Assembly (NCBI GenBank): GCA_025356635.1
Contig: JANXRY010000024.1
Coordinates: 1 to 64,000 of the forward strand
Direction: 5' to 3'
DNA from: Gammaproteobacteria bacterium
Lineage (GTDB): Bacteria > Pseudomonadota > Gammaproteobacteria > Xanthomonadales > Xanthomonadaceae
DNA: 64,000 nt
Shown here: positions 40,301 to 48,827 of the stretch, one piece after another
Position numbering within the stretch: the stretch's first letter is position 1
How the letters are laid out: each line of letters begins with the position of its first letter
Notes under the pieces: model-generated
What the model saw: the letters and a program-made list of their open reading frames with translations, nothing else
Databases searched by the model: none
Told to the model about the DNA's origin: nothing
Made by a program: the position numbers and the translations under genes

Positions 40301-41133
40301 GCGAGCAGTTCAGTGCTGCGATATTTTTTCCGCGCCAGCGCCAGGTGGGCGTCGCGAATTTCACGCTCGCCGGGCAGGAACACGAGGATGTCGCCGAGCG
40401 GATCGCTGCGGGTTATTTCATCGACCGCCGCAAGGATCGCCTCGGTCATGGTCTGATCGGCGGCGTCTTCACCCTCGGATTCCGATGCGCGATAACGAAC
40501 CTCTACCGGATAACTTCTGCCTTCCACACTCACCACCGGCGCATCGCCGAAGTGCTTGGCGAAGCGAGCCGTATCGATCGTCGCCGAGGTGATGATCAAC
40601 TTGAGGTCGTGGCGCTTGGCCACGAGTTGGCGCAGATAACCGAGCAGGAAATCGATGTTCAGGCTGCGCTCGTGGGCCTCGTCGACGATGATCGTGTCGT
40701 ACTTCGACAGCCAGCGGTCGCTTTGGATCTCCGCTAGCAAGATGCCGTCGGTCATGAACTTGATGTAGGTGTCGGCGCCGACGTTCTCGGTGAACCGCAC
40801 CTGGAATCCGACCGCGCCACCAAGCGGCGTCTTCAGTTCCTCGGCCACGCGCCGCGCCACCGCGCGCGCGGCGATCCGCCGCGGCTGCGTACAACCGATC
40901 AGGCCGGAGATTCCGCGCCCCGCCACCAGGCAAAGCTGCGGCAATTGCGTCGTCTTGCCCGATCCGGTTTCGCCAGCGAGTACCACGACCTGGTGCTTGC
41001 GAATCAGTTCGACGATGGTCTCGGCCTCGCGGCTGACCGGCAGGTCGTTGTCGAACGCCGGCGTCGGCTTGAGCGCTTCGCGGCGCTCAAGCTCGGCCGG
41101 GGACATGCGGGAACGGGTCGGGGCGCGGCTCAT
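37324..41133 (-). CDS. hrpA: ATP-dependent RNA helicase HrpA
   Basis: DExH-box helicase, 1269 residues, comparable to E. coli HrpA (about 1300). Walker A GETGSGKT is at 54-61, IIVDEAHER holds the DEAH box, followed by the helicase C domain, HA2 and OB folds, and the long C-terminal DUF3418 region. It acts on mRNA, in E. coli on fimbrial operon processing and on collided ribosomes. Residues about 567-589 are an in-frame extra peptide coded by a 67 bp palindrome. The gene begins 30 bp after the tRNA-Lys 3' end, and may be read through from it. Confidence 0.95.
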   Translation of the reverse strand: MSRAPTRSRMSPAELERREALKPTPAFDNDLPVSREAETIVELIRKHQVVVLAGETGSGKTTQLPQLCLVAGRGISGLIGCTQPRRIAARAVARRVAEELKTPLGGAVGFQVRFTENVGADTYIKFMTDGILLAEIQSDRWLSKYDTIIVDEAHERSLNIDFLLGYLRQLVAKRHDLKLIITSATIDTARFAKHFGDAPVVSVEGRSYPVEVRYRASESEGEDAADQTMTEAILAAVDEITRSDPLGDILVFLPGEREIRDAHLALARKKYRSTELLALYARLSTKEQDRVFQPGPQRRIVLTTNVAETSLTVPRIRYVIDPGAARVKRYSPRQKLDRLHIEPISQASADQRKGRCGRIAAGICYRLYSEADFQSRPRYTDPEILRASLAGVILRMLDLGLGRVEDFPFIDAPDPRAIADGWQTLSELGAIDKDRRLTAIGKQMARLPVDVKLGRMLIAAQHHGVLREMTVLAAFLGIQDPRERPADAREAADNAHAQFADANSEFLGVLKLWGAYKSAHEELTQSKLRGWCEKRFLGFLRMREWRELHRQVLLSCEDFGWDQGASGEEVLPSENSRDNQFSEGNMLLPSSSRYIGLHRALIAGLPTQIGHKSEKGLYDAPRQRKFQIFPGSTLAKQPPAWLLVATLLDTQKIWGLIGAKIEPDWVVAELAHLLARKHFDPHWSRAQGRVVGFEQISLFGLVLAPKKPVHYGGLYPAEAREIFVRQALLPGEINTRAGFVARNLAMLAQAQEEEAKLRRVGLIADEDWQARWYLDRLPPDITTVQGLDSWVGKLAPAKKKALEWSLTDLLPGEGSEADRFPKYFPLGDIRLALHYRFEPGAEDDGVTLDVPLHLLKALDPARLTWLVPGVIEEKSAAMIRSLPKPLRRNYVPAPDFARAFFQAHSQPEADSLTGTLARFLSRTTGAPVTALDFDEAALDPHLCMNLRLGERDGRVLAVSRDLDELRRRFGDAAERAFADRAGERLAREGMREFPELTIPEQIAGAAGVPAYPALVDEDESVSLRVFADSAEARGQHERGVRRLAQFSLADKVKQSRKQLPVSPKLGLLYAAIESSERLRADIIDAALAAALGEGLAALRDKAAFTAQMTRIARELFGQAMQRLQLAEEILALYAEIKPKLESPLMGWASGNLDDISAHLRSLVHSGFLRETPASLLAEMPRYLKALKLRVERALADPIKDQARLLELQPYVQALAEAHAAGHGQRPEWRAFRQDLEELRVQTFAQELGTRRPVSHKRLARQLAAFTGRA
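39368..39434. repeat. 67 bp palindrome inserted in frame in hrpA
   Basis: Perfect 17 bp arms (ATTGCCTTCGGAAAACT, 39379-39395, and its complement, 39408-39424) surround a 12-base loop. Outside them GGGAGGAG (39368-39375) pairs with CTCCTCCC (39427-39434) across a 3/2 base mismatch. It codes for about 22 extra residues of HrpA (LPSENSRD...FSEGNMLLPS) where the E. coli protein, as I remember it, continues without them. The structure suggests a small palindromic mobile element tolerated in a coding region. Confidence 0.85.
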
Positions 41134-41163
41134 GGGCGATAGCCGTCACGATTGATTGGGGAA

Positions 41164-41239
41164 TGGTGGGCCGTGATGGATTCGAACCATCGACCAAAAG
41201 ATTAAAAGTCTTCTGCTCTACCGACTGAGCTAACGGCCC
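41164..41239 (-). tRNA. tRNA-Lys (UUU)
   Basis: Full cloverleaf of 76 bases with encoded CCA: acceptor GGGCCGT pairing with ACGGCCC, D-arm GCTC/GAGC, anticodon stem GAAGA/TCTTT (with one mismatch end pair) with loop CTTTTAA giving anticodon UUU, and a T-arm GATGG-TTCGAAT-CCATC. It reads AAA and AAG lysine codons. It lies between queC and hrpA. In Pseudomonas a tRNA-Lys in the same neighbourhood is an integration site for genomic islands; here nothing is inserted at its 3' end. Confidence 0.97.
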
Positions 41240-41252
41240 CACGCGGGGCGTC

Positions 41253-41261
41253 ATTCTATCA
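41253..41261 (-). promoter_or_regulatory. Extended -10 promoter of tRNA-Lys
   Basis: On the minus strand TGaTAGAAT (extended -10) lies 14 bases before the tRNA, followed by a GC-rich stretch (GCCCCGCG) like the discriminators of stringently controlled stable RNA genes. Its TGA is also the queC stop codon, followed by in-frame TAG. No good -35 is evident. Confidence 0.5.
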
Positions 41262-41933
41262 AGAGTGGGGGCGGTAGCGCGTGGGATCGGCTACACCGGC
41301 GGCGGCGAAGCCCTCGGCGCGCAGTCGGCAGGCGTCGCACAGACCGCAGGCCTGGCCTTCGGCATCAGCCTGGTAGCAGGACACCGTGCGTGAAAAGTCC
41401 ACGCCCAGGCGCATCCCCTCGCGGACGATCTCGGCCTTCGACATCCGGATCAGTGGCGCATGCACGCGCAGGCCGTGGCCCTCGACGCCGGCCTTGGTCG
41501 CCAGCTTGGCCAGTCGTTCGAAGGCCTCGATGAATTCCGGCCGGCAGTCCGGATAGCCGGAATAATCGACGGCATTCACGCCACAGAAGATGTCGTCGGC
41601 ACCCAGGACTTCGGCCCAACCCAGCGCCACTGACAGCATGATCGTATTGCGCGCCGGCACATAGGTGACCGGGATGCCCGGCCCCGGCGCTTCCGGGACA
41701 GCGATGTCGGCGGTGAGCGCCGAGCCGCCAATGCTGCGCAAGTCCACGACCACGGTCTTGTGCGCGATCGCGCCCAGTGCCTGCGCCAATTCGGCGGCGG
41801 CGACCAGTTCGGCCGAATGGCGCTGGCCGTAGCTCACACTCAGTGCGTAACAGGCAAAACCACGTTCTTTGGCGAGGGCGAGCACCACGGCGGAGTCCAT
41901 GCCCCCGGAGACCAGGATGACGGCAGGTTTCAT
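41259..41933 (-). CDS. queC: 7-cyano-7-deazaguanine synthase
   Basis: PP-loop enzyme of 224 residues from the ATG at 41933; the frame upstream of this is part of queE. The [11 protein letters not shown]-loop binds ATP and the C-terminal cysteines [17 protein letters not shown] bind zinc. It makes preQ0 from CDG, a step in queuosine synthesis. The start overlaps the queE stop (ATGA). queD, queF and other steps are elsewhere. Confidence 0.96.
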   Translation of the reverse strand: MKPAVILVSGGMDSAVVLALAKERGFACYALSVSYGQRHSAELVAAAELAQALGAIAHKTVVVDLRSIGGSALTADIAVPEAPGPGIPVTYVPARNTIMLSVALGWAEVLGADDIFCGVNAVDYSGYPDCRPEFIEAFERLAKLATKAGVEGHGLRVHAPLIRMSKAEIVREGMRLGVDFSRTVSCYQADAEGQACGLCDACRLRAEGFAAAGVADPTRYRPHS

Positions 41934-42595
41934 CGACCTTGGGCCTCGCCCCAGAGCTGTTTGTGCAACTGTAGTTGAAAGCGCACTGGCAGCTTGTCGG
42001 CAATGATCCATTCGGCCAGATCGCGCGGCGCCAACTCGGTGTAGCTGGGCGAAAACAGAACTTCGCAACGCGCCGTGAGCCGGTGTTCCGCGAGCATTTC
42101 TTTGGCCCAGTCGTAGTCTTCGCGCGAACAAAGGACGAACTTCACCTGGTCGCGATCGGTAAGCAGAGGGATATTTTCGAGCAGGTTGCGCTGTTGCTCG
42201 TTCGAGCCCGGCGTCTTGAGATCAACCACGCGCACGACACGCGAATCGACCTCGGAAATATCGATCGCGCCGGAAGTCTCCAGCGAGACCTCGTAGCCGG
42301 CATCGCACAGTTTTTGCAGCAACAGCAGGCAACGTTTCTGCGCCAACGGCTCGCCGCCGGTCACGCAAACATGGTGTACGCCGTGGCTGGCGACCTCGGC
42401 GAGGATGGCGTCGATCTCGTGCCATTCACCGCCGTGGAAAGCATAAGCGGTATCGCAATACTGGCAACGCAGCGGACAGCCGGTGAGACGCACGAACACC
42501 GTCGGCCAGCCAACACTGCGCGATTCACCTTGCAGCGACAGGAAGATCTCGGTCAGGCGCAGGCGCTCGGCCACGGCGACGGAAGCGGATTCCAC
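41930..42595 (-). CDS. queE: 7-carboxy-7-deazaguanine synthase
   Basis: Radical SAM enzyme of 221 residues, GTG start. The cluster motif Cx3Cx2C is Cys40, Cys44 and Cys47 in [13 protein letters not shown], as in E. coli-type QueE, and the C-terminal part has the usual shortened barrel. It converts CPH4 to CDG, the step before QueC. It lies 7 bp after cpoB and is coupled to queC, as in many proteobacteria. Confidence 0.94.
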   Translation of the reverse strand: MESASVAVAERLRLTEIFLSLQGESRSVGWPTVFVRLTGCPLRCQYCDTAYAFHGGEWHEIDAILAEVASHGVHHVCVTGGEPLAQKRCLLLLQKLCDAGYEVSLETSGAIDISEVDSRVVRVVDLKTPGSNEQQRNLLENIPLLTDRDQVKFVLCSREDYDWAKEMLAEHRLTARCEVLFSPSYTELAPRDLAEWIIADKLPVRFQLQLHKQLWGEAQGR

Positions 42596-42602
42596 GCTGG
42601 AC

Positions 42603-43403
42603 TCAGTGCGAATCGAGGTTGAGCGTACGCAACCGGCTCTGGGCCAGGCGCGCGGCGTCGGTATCCGGGAACTGGTCGATGACTTGGCTCAGGGTGTTCC
42701 TGCCGGCCTCGGCCTGGTTCATCTCGATCTGGCAGTAGCCTTTCTTGAGCAGCGCATCGGGCGCCTTGCCAGAATCCGGGAACTTGCCGAGCAATGCCTC
42801 GAAGGCTCTCTGCGCAACAGGGTAGTTCTGGGTGACGTAATAACTCTCGCCCAACCAGTACCATGCATTCGGGGCCAGGGTGGCATTCGGATATGCCTTC
42901 AGGAAGGCCTGGAAACCACGCGCCGAAGCCACGTAATCGCCGCGCTTGAGGGCATCGAACGCCAGCCCATAGCTTGACTGCTCGTCGGCTGCGGGCGCAG
43001 CTATCGCCGGCGCCACTGGGGAGGCAGCAACGATCGTCGTGGGTGCTGCCGTCGAAGGTGCGACCGACGTTGGCGCCGCGTTTGCAGGCGCGCCGCTGCC
43101 CTCCAGTTTCTGCAGACGTGTATCAAGGTCGACGTATTGCTCGCGGGTTCGCTGCTTGATCTGTTCGTTGTCGTTCTGCAGTTGCTCAACCTGGTTGCGC
43201 AGCGCCTGCACTTCCGACTGCAGCTGGGTCAGCCGGTTGAGCAACTCGACGTTGGCCTGGCCCGAGGTGGCGGTCCGGTTGGCGGACTCCTGCTCCAACT
43301 GGGCAACGCGCTCAGCAAGGCTCAGTTTTTGCGCGAATGCCGGCGGGGCCACCAAAAAGGCGACCGCCACGAGCACGGGTGAAAAACGCGCCATCGCCTT
43401 CAT
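42603..43403 (-). CDS. cpoB: Cell division coordinator CpoB (YbgF)
   Basis: Periplasmic protein, 266 residues: signal peptide (about 1-24), an N-terminal coiled coil (about 26-100), an Ala/Pro/Thr-rich linker (about 105-145) and a C-terminal TPR domain (about 150-266; ALKRGDYVASARGFQAFLK, KFPDSGKAPDALLKKGYC). In E. coli CpoB links PBP1B activity to Tol-driven outer-membrane constriction. It closes the tol-pal cluster. A second ATG (MARF) three codons in is an alternative start. Confidence 0.93.
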   Translation of the reverse strand: MKAMARFSPVLVAVAFLVAPPAFAQKLSLAERVAQLEQESANRTATSGQANVELLNRLTQLQSEVQALRNQVEQLQNDNEQIKQRTREQYVDLDTRLQKLEGSGAPANAAPTSVAPSTAAPTTIVAASPVAPAIAAPAADEQSSYGLAFDALKRGDYVASARGFQAFLKAYPNATLAPNAWYWLGESYYVTQNYPVAQRAFEALLGKFPDSGKAPDALLKKGYCQIEMNQAEAGRNTLSQVIDQFPDTDAARLAQSRLRTLNLDSH

Positions 43404-43406
43404 GGT

Positions 43407-43928
43407 TCAGCGCACGCTGTAGACGATCTCAACCCGACGATTCTTCGCCCAGCACTCATCGGTCGAATCGGCGCAGGTCGGACGCTCTTCGCCATAGCTG
43501 ACCACCGTGATCTGGCCAGCCGAACCGCCGCTGCCAACCACCGCTGCGGAAACAGCATTGCCACGGCGCTCACCGAGGCCAAGGTTGTACTCGCGGGTGC
43601 CGCGCTCGTCAGCATTGCCTTCCAGGGTCATGCGCGCATCGGGCCGATCGCGCAGGTACTTGGCATGGCAGGCGATGGCACGCTGGAATTCGGGGCGAAG
43701 GGTGTCGTCATTGAAGTCGAAGTAGACCACCCGGATGCGCAGGCAGCTGTCGGAGTCCAGATCTGCCGGTCGAAATTTCCCGTCGCTGGTCATCGGCGAG
43801 GTCGTGGCGCCGGTCGTTGTTGACGACTGACTATTGTCTGTCGGCGGCGTCTCCTTGACCTTCTTGGTGCAGGCGCCGAGCGCCAGACAAACAGCGGCGG
43901 CGATCAAGAGGCGGTTGGCGTGGTTCAT
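43407..43928 (-). CDS. pal: Peptidoglycan-associated lipoprotein Pal
   Basis: Outer-membrane lipoprotein of 173 residues. The lipobox LGAC places the lipid on Cys20. The OmpA-like domain (about 65-170) has the peptidoglycan-binding NADERGTREYNLGLGERRG motif. Pal anchors the outer membrane to the cell wall and is recycled to division sites by TolB and TolA. It follows tolB by 61 bp and precedes cpoB by 3 bp. Confidence 0.97.
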   Translation of the reverse strand: MNHANRLLIAAAVCLALGACTKKVKETPPTDNSQSSTTTGATTSPMTSDGKFRPADLDSDSCLRIRVVYFDFNDDTLRPEFQRAIACHAKYLRDRPDARMTLEGNADERGTREYNLGLGERRGNAVSAAVVGSGGSAGQITVVSYGEERPTCADSTDECWAKNRRVEIVYSVR

Positions 43929-43989
43929 GGCAATTCCCTGTGTCGGTGAAGTCAGGCGTTAAAGACAGCATAGTGTGGCAGGCGCAGCT

Positions 43990-45294
43990 TCAGCGTTGCC
44001 TGAACGGCGACCAAGCCGGTTCGCGGACATCGCCGTCCGCCACCACCAGCCGTAGCCGGACCCGGCCGTCAGCGGAGACAGCATAAAGCAGACCACGCCG
44101 ACCTTCCTTGGTCGCATACAAGAGCATGCTGGCATTGGGCGCGAAGCTCGGCGACTCGTCCAGATTGCCTGGCGACAGGGTCTGCCAGCGGCCACCAGCG
44201 CCAAAACTGCGGTCGAGCACGGCAATCCGGTAGATGTTGCCGACACCCTGGGCCATGGCAATTTTCTTGCCGTCGAAGGAGACCGTCGCGCGAGCGCTCG
44301 ACTCGCCTTGGAAACTGAGCCGGGTCGGCTCACCGCCTGCCGCTGACACCTGGTAGACCTGCGGCTTGCCGGCACGATCGGAGGTGAAGATCAGGTTCTG
44401 GCCATCGGGCGTCCACGCGGCCTCGGTATCAATTCCGTAGTGATGGGTGATCTGGGTGAGCGCCTTGCTGGCCAGGTCCATCACGTAGATTTCCGGATTG
44501 CCGGACTTGGACAAGGTCATGGCCAATTGCTTGCCATCGGGTGAGAACGCCGGTGCGCCGTTGATGCCACGGAAGCTGGCCACCACTTCGCGCGCACCAG
44601 TGCCGATTTCCTGGATATAGATCGTGGAATTGCCGCGTTCGAAGCTCACGTAGGCCAACTTGCGCCCGTCCGGGCTCCAGGCTGGCGACAACAGTGGCTC
44701 CTTGGAACGGACAATCGTCTGCGGGCTGTAGCCGTCCGAATCGGCGACCATCAATGCATAGTCCGTGCCCGGGCCGATACCGGAGGCAGTGATGTAGGCG
44801 ATATGGGTCCAGAATGCGCCACGCACGCCAAGGATCTTCTCGTAGATCTGGTCAGCGATCTGATGCGCGACATCACGCAACCCTTTGGCACGCCCGGAGA
44901 TTGCCAAGCCGACCAGCCGCTGCTGTTTTGCCACGTCGTAGAGTTCGTATTCGACCCGATAGCCGCCGTCGGCGTCGTCGAGCACGCGGCCAACGACCAC
45001 GAAGTCCTGCTTCAAAAGCCGCCACGTCGGGAACTGGATGTCGCTGCCGCGTACGGGCTTTTCGACCATGCCTTCCACCGCCAACGAGCGAAACTGGCCG
45101 GAACGGTTGAGATCGTTGCGGATCACCGCAGCGATGTCGGTTTCGGGCGCGACCACGCTACCCTGGTAGGGCATCGGCACCACCGCAATCGGCAGCGAAG
45201 ATTCGTTGCCCGACACCAGCCCGATATCGAGGCCCTGGGCGTTGGCCACAGAGGCAGACAAACTCAGCACGAGCAAGAAAAACAGTCGTTTCAT
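43990..45294 (-). CDS. tolB: Tol-Pal system protein TolB
   Basis: Periplasmic protein, 434 residues: signal peptide, an N-terminal alpha/beta domain and a C-terminal six-bladed beta propeller with repeated PAWSPDGRKLAYVS-type blades. TolB binds Pal and TolA. The start at 45294 is chosen because AGAGGA lies nine bases upstream and because it overlaps the tolA stop (ATGA); the ATG at 45303 would touch that site. Two internal repeats are typical of the propeller, not a duplication. Confidence 0.95.
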   Translation of the reverse strand: MKRLFFLLVLSLSASVANAQGLDIGLVSGNESSLPIAVVPMPYQGSVVAPETDIAAVIRNDLNRSGQFRSLAVEGMVEKPVRGSDIQFPTWRLLKQDFVVVGRVLDDADGGYRVEYELYDVAKQQRLVGLAISGRAKGLRDVAHQIADQIYEKILGVRGAFWTHIAYITASGIGPGTDYALMVADSDGYSPQTIVRSKEPLLSPAWSPDGRKLAYVSFERGNSTIYIQEIGTGAREVVASFRGINGAPAFSPDGKQLAMTLSKSGNPEIYVMDLASKALTQITHHYGIDTEAAWTPDGQNLIFTSDRAGKPQVYQVSAAGGEPTRLSFQGESSARATVSFDGKKIAMAQGVGNIYRIAVLDRSFGAGGRWQTLSPGNLDESPSFAPNASMLLYATKEGRRGLLYAVSADGRVRLRLVVADGDVREPAWSPFRQR

Positions 45295-46193
45295 GGTTGG
45301 CATTCCTCTTGCGGGTAGCAGAACGTGATGGTCGGCTTTCGATCAAAGACTCGCTCGTAGCCTGAATATGGCATGGGATTGCGGCGCAAGGCGCGATCAA
45401 CCGAATCGCGACCCTGGGCATCGAAGGGGCAATCGAGGAACTCGACGTCAATCACTTCGCCGCCCGGAATCTGGGTGAACCGTACCTTGCAACGCACCCG
45501 TTCCGCGGCGCCGGTCCGGTTCCAGTTGGCATCGGCGGTTGATTGCATGGCCGCCTTGTAGCGCGCCAGCAAGCTGTCGTCATCACCGCGATTACCGGCC
45601 GGTGCGGTCGGCGTCGGGGTCGCAGGTGCGGCTTTCGGTGCTGTGCGCAGTTCTTCAAGTTGCGCCAGTCGTTGCTCTTCCATCTGGGTGAGCCTGGCGG
45701 CTTTCTCGCGCTCGCGCCGGATCGCTTCCAGTTGCTCGCGCAGGCGCTGCTTGTTCTCCGCTTCCTGCTGGCGGGCGAGGTCCTCGGTCAGGTCCACCTG
45801 CGCCTGGCGCGTGCGTTCTTTCTGCTCTTGCAGGGCCGGATCGGGCGTTGGCGGCACAACGCGCGAGGCGGCGGCCTGATCCACGGTGTCGGGACGATCC
45901 TGCGGCGCCTGCGGTTTAGCTTGCAAAGGCGTGTCGCTGGTCTGCGGATTTTGGGATGGTAAAGGCTGCGGCGCTTTCACCGTGGCGGGTGCGGGCGAGG
46001 CCTTGATCGCCTTCTGCGCACGCCGGACATCTGCCGCCGAGACCATCAGCGTCGCCTGGATCGGCTCACCGGCGGCGGACGCATCGCTCACGGGCCAGAT
46101 CCAGCGCGCGCTCAGCCAGGCCAATGCGATCACGCCCGCGTGCAGCAGCAGCGCGAGCAGGAAGGCACGAACCTGGTCGGCACGGGATTCCAT
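45291..46193 (-). CDS. tolA: Cell envelope integrity protein TolA
   Basis: Protein of 300 residues: one inner-membrane helix (about 9-30), a Pro/Ala/Gln-rich and then Lys/Glu/Arg/Gln-rich helical domain II (about 80-205), and a globular domain III (about 215-300; ANWNRTGAAERVRCKVRFTQ). TolA is the energised link from TolQR to Pal-TolB. Domain II is short compared with E. coli TolA (421 residues in total), as in related xanthomonads. Confidence 0.94.
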   Translation of the reverse strand: MESRADQVRAFLLALLLHAGVIALAWLSARWIWPVSDASAAGEPIQATLMVSAADVRRAQKAIKASPAPATVKAPQPLPSQNPQTSDTPLQAKPQAPQDRPDTVDQAAASRVVPPTPDPALQEQKERTRQAQVDLTEDLARQQEAENKQRLREQLEAIRREREKAARLTQMEEQRLAQLEELRTAPKAAPATPTPTAPAGNRGDDDSLLARYKAAMQSTADANWNRTGAAERVRCKVRFTQIPGGEVIDVEFLDCPFDAQGRDSVDRALRRNPMPYSGYERVFDRKPTITFCYPQEECQP

Positions 46194-46202
46194 CGTGTTC
46201 GC

Positions 46203-46637
46203 TCAGTGGCTCTCGGCCGGCTTGCTCATCAACCCGACTTTTTCGACGCCGGCCTGCTGCAGCAAGACCATCGCCTGATAGACGGTGTCGTAGCTGGCCT
46301 TGCCGTCGCCGGCAACGAACACCGCAACGTTCGGGTTATTGGCCACGATCGCGCGGACCTTGGCGTCAAGCTCGGCGGCGCTCACCTTCTGCTTGCTGTC
46401 ATCCTGCAAACCCAAGGTGTAGCCGCCCTGCGCGTCAACGCTGACCGTGATCGGTTTCTTGTCGGTTTGTACGGCGCGCGCGTCCGACTTCGGCAGGTCT
46501 ATGTCTACGCCCAGGTTCAAAAGCGGCGCGGTGATCATGAAGATGATCAGCAGCACCAACATCACGTCGATGTAAGGCACGACGTTGATCTCGGATTTTA
46601 GCTTGCGCTTGCGCAGGCGGCGGGCGGTGGAGCTCAT
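46203..46637 (-). CDS. tolR: Biopolymer transporter TolR (ExbD family)
   Basis: Protein of 144 residues with a single membrane helix at about 19-40; the channel Asp lies in YIDVMLVLLIIFMI, and a periplasmic domain follows. With TolQ it forms a proton channel that energises TolA. Its ATG overlaps the tolQ stop by four bases. The tolR-tolA gap is 9 bp. Confidence 0.95.
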   Translation of the reverse strand: MSSTARRLRKRKLKSEINVVPYIDVMLVLLIIFMITAPLLNLGVDIDLPKSDARAVQTDKKPITVSVDAQGGYTLGLQDDSKQKVSAAELDAKVRAIVANNPNVAVFVAGDGKASYDTVYQAMVLLQQAGVEKVGLMSKPAESH

Positions 46638-47377
46638 GGCTCGTCGGCGTGCGACTGACGTTGCAGGATGGAAGCAAACTCTTCGGCGAAACTTTCGTAG
46701 CGCACGGCGAGCCGCTCAACCCGCGTCGCAAAACGGTTGTACGCCCAGACCGCCGGAATCGCGGCGAACAGGCCCATGGCGGTAGCGATCAGGGCTTCGG
46801 AAATGCCCGGCGCCACCGAAGCAATAGTCGCCTGCTTGTTGGTGGCCAGGCCATGGAAGGAAATCATGATGCCGAATACCGTGCCGACCAGACCGACATA
46901 GGGGGCGGTGGAACCGACATTGGCCAGCAATTCGAGGTTGGCCTCGAGGCCGTCGAGTTCGCGCGCCAGGGTCGCGCGCATGGCCCGCTGCGCGCCTTCG
47001 AGTTGCGTGCGCGCATCCAGCGTCTTCATCTGCTGGCGCAGGCGGGTGAATTCGCGGAAGCCCGCTTCGAAGATCGCCTCCAGGCCGCCGACCACGCGAT
47101 TGCGTTCGGTGGCGGCACGGTACATCTGGGCGAGGTCGGCACCGGACCAGAAGCGCGACTCGAATTCGTCGGCCTCGCCGTTGGCGCGGGCGAACGCACT
47201 CATCTTGCGGAAGATGACGAACCAACTCATCACCGACGCCGCCAGCAACAGGACCATGACCAGTTGCACCGGCAGGCTGGCGTGCAGCACCAGCTCGAAG
47301 TAGTTCAGACCACTGCTCGCAGCGCTGGCATCGACGGCGGCAGGCGCGGTGGTAAGCATCGTCAGGATCGGATTCAT
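46634..47377 (-). CDS. tolQ: Tol-Pal system proton channel subunit TolQ
   Basis: Membrane protein, 247 residues from the ATG at 47377; the open frame continues 36 codons upstream into ybgC. Three membrane helices lie near 30-55, 140-160 and 175-200, with GLVGTVFGIM in the second. TolQ pentamers with TolR dimers form the proton-driven motor. The ATG overlaps the ybgC stop (TGATG), so ybgC-tolQ-tolR-tolA-tolB are coupled throughout. Confidence 0.95.
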   Translation of the reverse strand: MNPILTMLTTAPAAVDASAASSGLNYFELVLHASLPVQLVMVLLLAASVMSWFVIFRKMSAFARANGEADEFESRFWSGADLAQMYRAATERNRVVGGLEAIFEAGFREFTRLRQQMKTLDARTQLEGAQRAMRATLARELDGLEANLELLANVGSTAPYVGLVGTVFGIMISFHGLATNKQATIASVAPGISEALIATAMGLFAAIPAVWAYNRFATRVERLAVRYESFAEEFASILQRQSHADEP

Positions 47378-47778
47378 CAGGTCACTCCATGGCCAGTGTC
47401 GGACGCCAGCCAGTCGGGCAAGGCGCGCGGTCGAAATTGCGAGGCGTTCAGGCAGGCGATGCGAACCTCGGCTCGCAACAGACACTCCCCGCCCCGGAGG
47501 AGTTCCTGTGACACGGTGAAACTGGCTTGGCGACGATCTGCCAACAGCACGGTAGCGAGCAATTCGTCGTCAAGCCTGGCCGGCTTGTGGAAATCCAGCT
47601 GCATCGCCCGCACCACCATGATCAGATCGTGCGAATCGCGCAGCTCGCCCTGCGCCACCCCCTGCCCGCGCAACCATTCGGTGCGCGCACGCTCAAGGAA
47701 GCGCAGATAACTGGCGTGGTAGACCACCCCGCCGGCATCGGTATCTTCCCAGTACACCCTTATCGGGAAGCTGAACAC
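47377..47778 (-). CDS. ybgC: Acyl-CoA thioesterase YbgC
   Basis: Hotdog-fold thioesterase, 133 residues from the GTG at 47778, or 141 from an ATG at 47802. The GTG is preferred because it has AGGG six to seven bases before it and falls just after the ruvB stop, while the ATG has no ribosome-binding site. The active-site Asp lies in YWEDTDAGGVVYHASYLRFL. It hydrolyses short acyl-CoA or acyl-ACP thioesters and sits with tolQ in gammaproteobacteria, its role in Tol function being unclear. Confidence 0.92.
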   Translation of the reverse strand: MFSFPIRVYWEDTDAGGVVYHASYLRFLERARTEWLRGQGVAQGELRDSHDLIMVVRAMQLDFHKPARLDDELLATVLLADRRQASFTVSQELLRGGECLLRAEVRIACLNASQFRPRALPDWLASDTGHGVT

Positions 47779-47779
47779 G

Positions 47780-48811
47780 TCAGCCCTGTAACAGATCGAC
47801 ATCGGCGGCCGGCCGCGGCGGCTTCAGGCCCAGATGCAGGTAGGCCTTGGTCGAGGCCACCCGGCCGCGGGCGCTGCGCACCAGGTAACCCTGCTGGATC
47901 AGGTAGGGCTCGATCACGTCTTCGAGCGTGCCGCGTTCCTCGCTCAGCGCGGCGGCCAGCGATTCGACGCCGACCGGGCCGCCGTCGAAATTGTCGATGA
48001 TGGTGCGCAGCAGGCGCCGGTCGAGCTCGTCGAAACCGGCGGCGTCGACCTGCAACATCGCCATCGCGGCATCGGCAACGGCGCGGGTGATATGGCCCTC
48101 GGCGCGGACCTGGGCGAAATCGCGAGCGCGGCGCAACAGGCGGTTGGCGATCCGCGGCGTGCCGCGCGAACGGCGCGCGATCTCGATCGCGCCGTCCTCG
48201 TCGCAGGCGATCGCCAGGATGTTGGCCGAGCGGCGGATGATCCGGGTCAGTTCCTCCGGCGAATAAAACTCCAGGCGCTGGACGATGCCGAAGCGATCGC
48301 GCAAGGGGCCGGTCAAAAGGCCGGCGCGGGTGGTGGCGCCGATCAGGGTGAAGGGTGGCAGGTCGAGCTTGATCGAACGCGCGGCCGGGCCTTCACCGAT
48401 CATGATGTCGATCTGGAAGTCTTCCATCGCCGGGTACAGCACTTCCTCGACGATCGGCGACAGACGGTGGATCTCGTCGATGAACAGCACGTCGTGCGGC
48501 TGCAGGTTGGTCAGCAAGGCAGCGAGGTCGCCGGCACGTTCGATCACCGGCCCGGAGGTCTGGCGCAAGTTGACGCCGAGCTCGTTGGCGATCACGTGCG
48601 CCAAGGTGGTCTTGCCCAGCCCCGGCGGCCCGAAGATCAGCACGTGGTCGAGCGCCTCGCGCCGGCCCTTCGCGGCATCGATGTAGATCTTCAGCTGTTC
48701 GCGAACCGCGACCTGACCCAAGTATTCGTCGAGCCGCTTCGGGCGGATGCTGGCCTCGACCGCTTCGTCCTCGCGGGTGGCGCCGGGGGTGGTCACGCGG
48801 GCTTCTTCCAT
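47780..48811 (-). CDS. ruvB: Holliday junction branch migration helicase RuvB
   Basis: AAA+ motor of 343 residues starting [10 protein letters not shown] at 48811. Walker A GPPGLGKT is at 61-68, DEIHR is Walker B, GATTRAG is sensor 1 and the C-terminal winged helix ([14 protein letters not shown]) contacts DNA. It drives migration of Holliday junctions bound by RuvA. The gene is separated from ruvA by kup. The stop is followed within two bases by the ybgC start. Confidence 0.97.
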   Translation of the reverse strand: MEEARVTTPGATREDEAVEASIRPKRLDEYLGQVAVREQLKIYIDAAKGRREALDHVLIFGPPGLGKTTLAHVIANELGVNLRQTSGPVIERAGDLAALLTNLQPHDVLFIDEIHRLSPIVEEVLYPAMEDFQIDIMIGEGPAARSIKLDLPPFTLIGATTRAGLLTGPLRDRFGIVQRLEFYSPEELTRIIRRSANILAIACDEDGAIEIARRSRGTPRIANRLLRRARDFAQVRAEGHITRAVADAAMAMLQVDAAGFDELDRRLLRTIIDNFDGGPVGVESLAAALSEERGTLEDVIEPYLIQQGYLVRSARGRVASTKAYLHLGLKPPRPAADVDLLQG

Positions 48812-48827
48812 GCCGGCATTATGGCCG

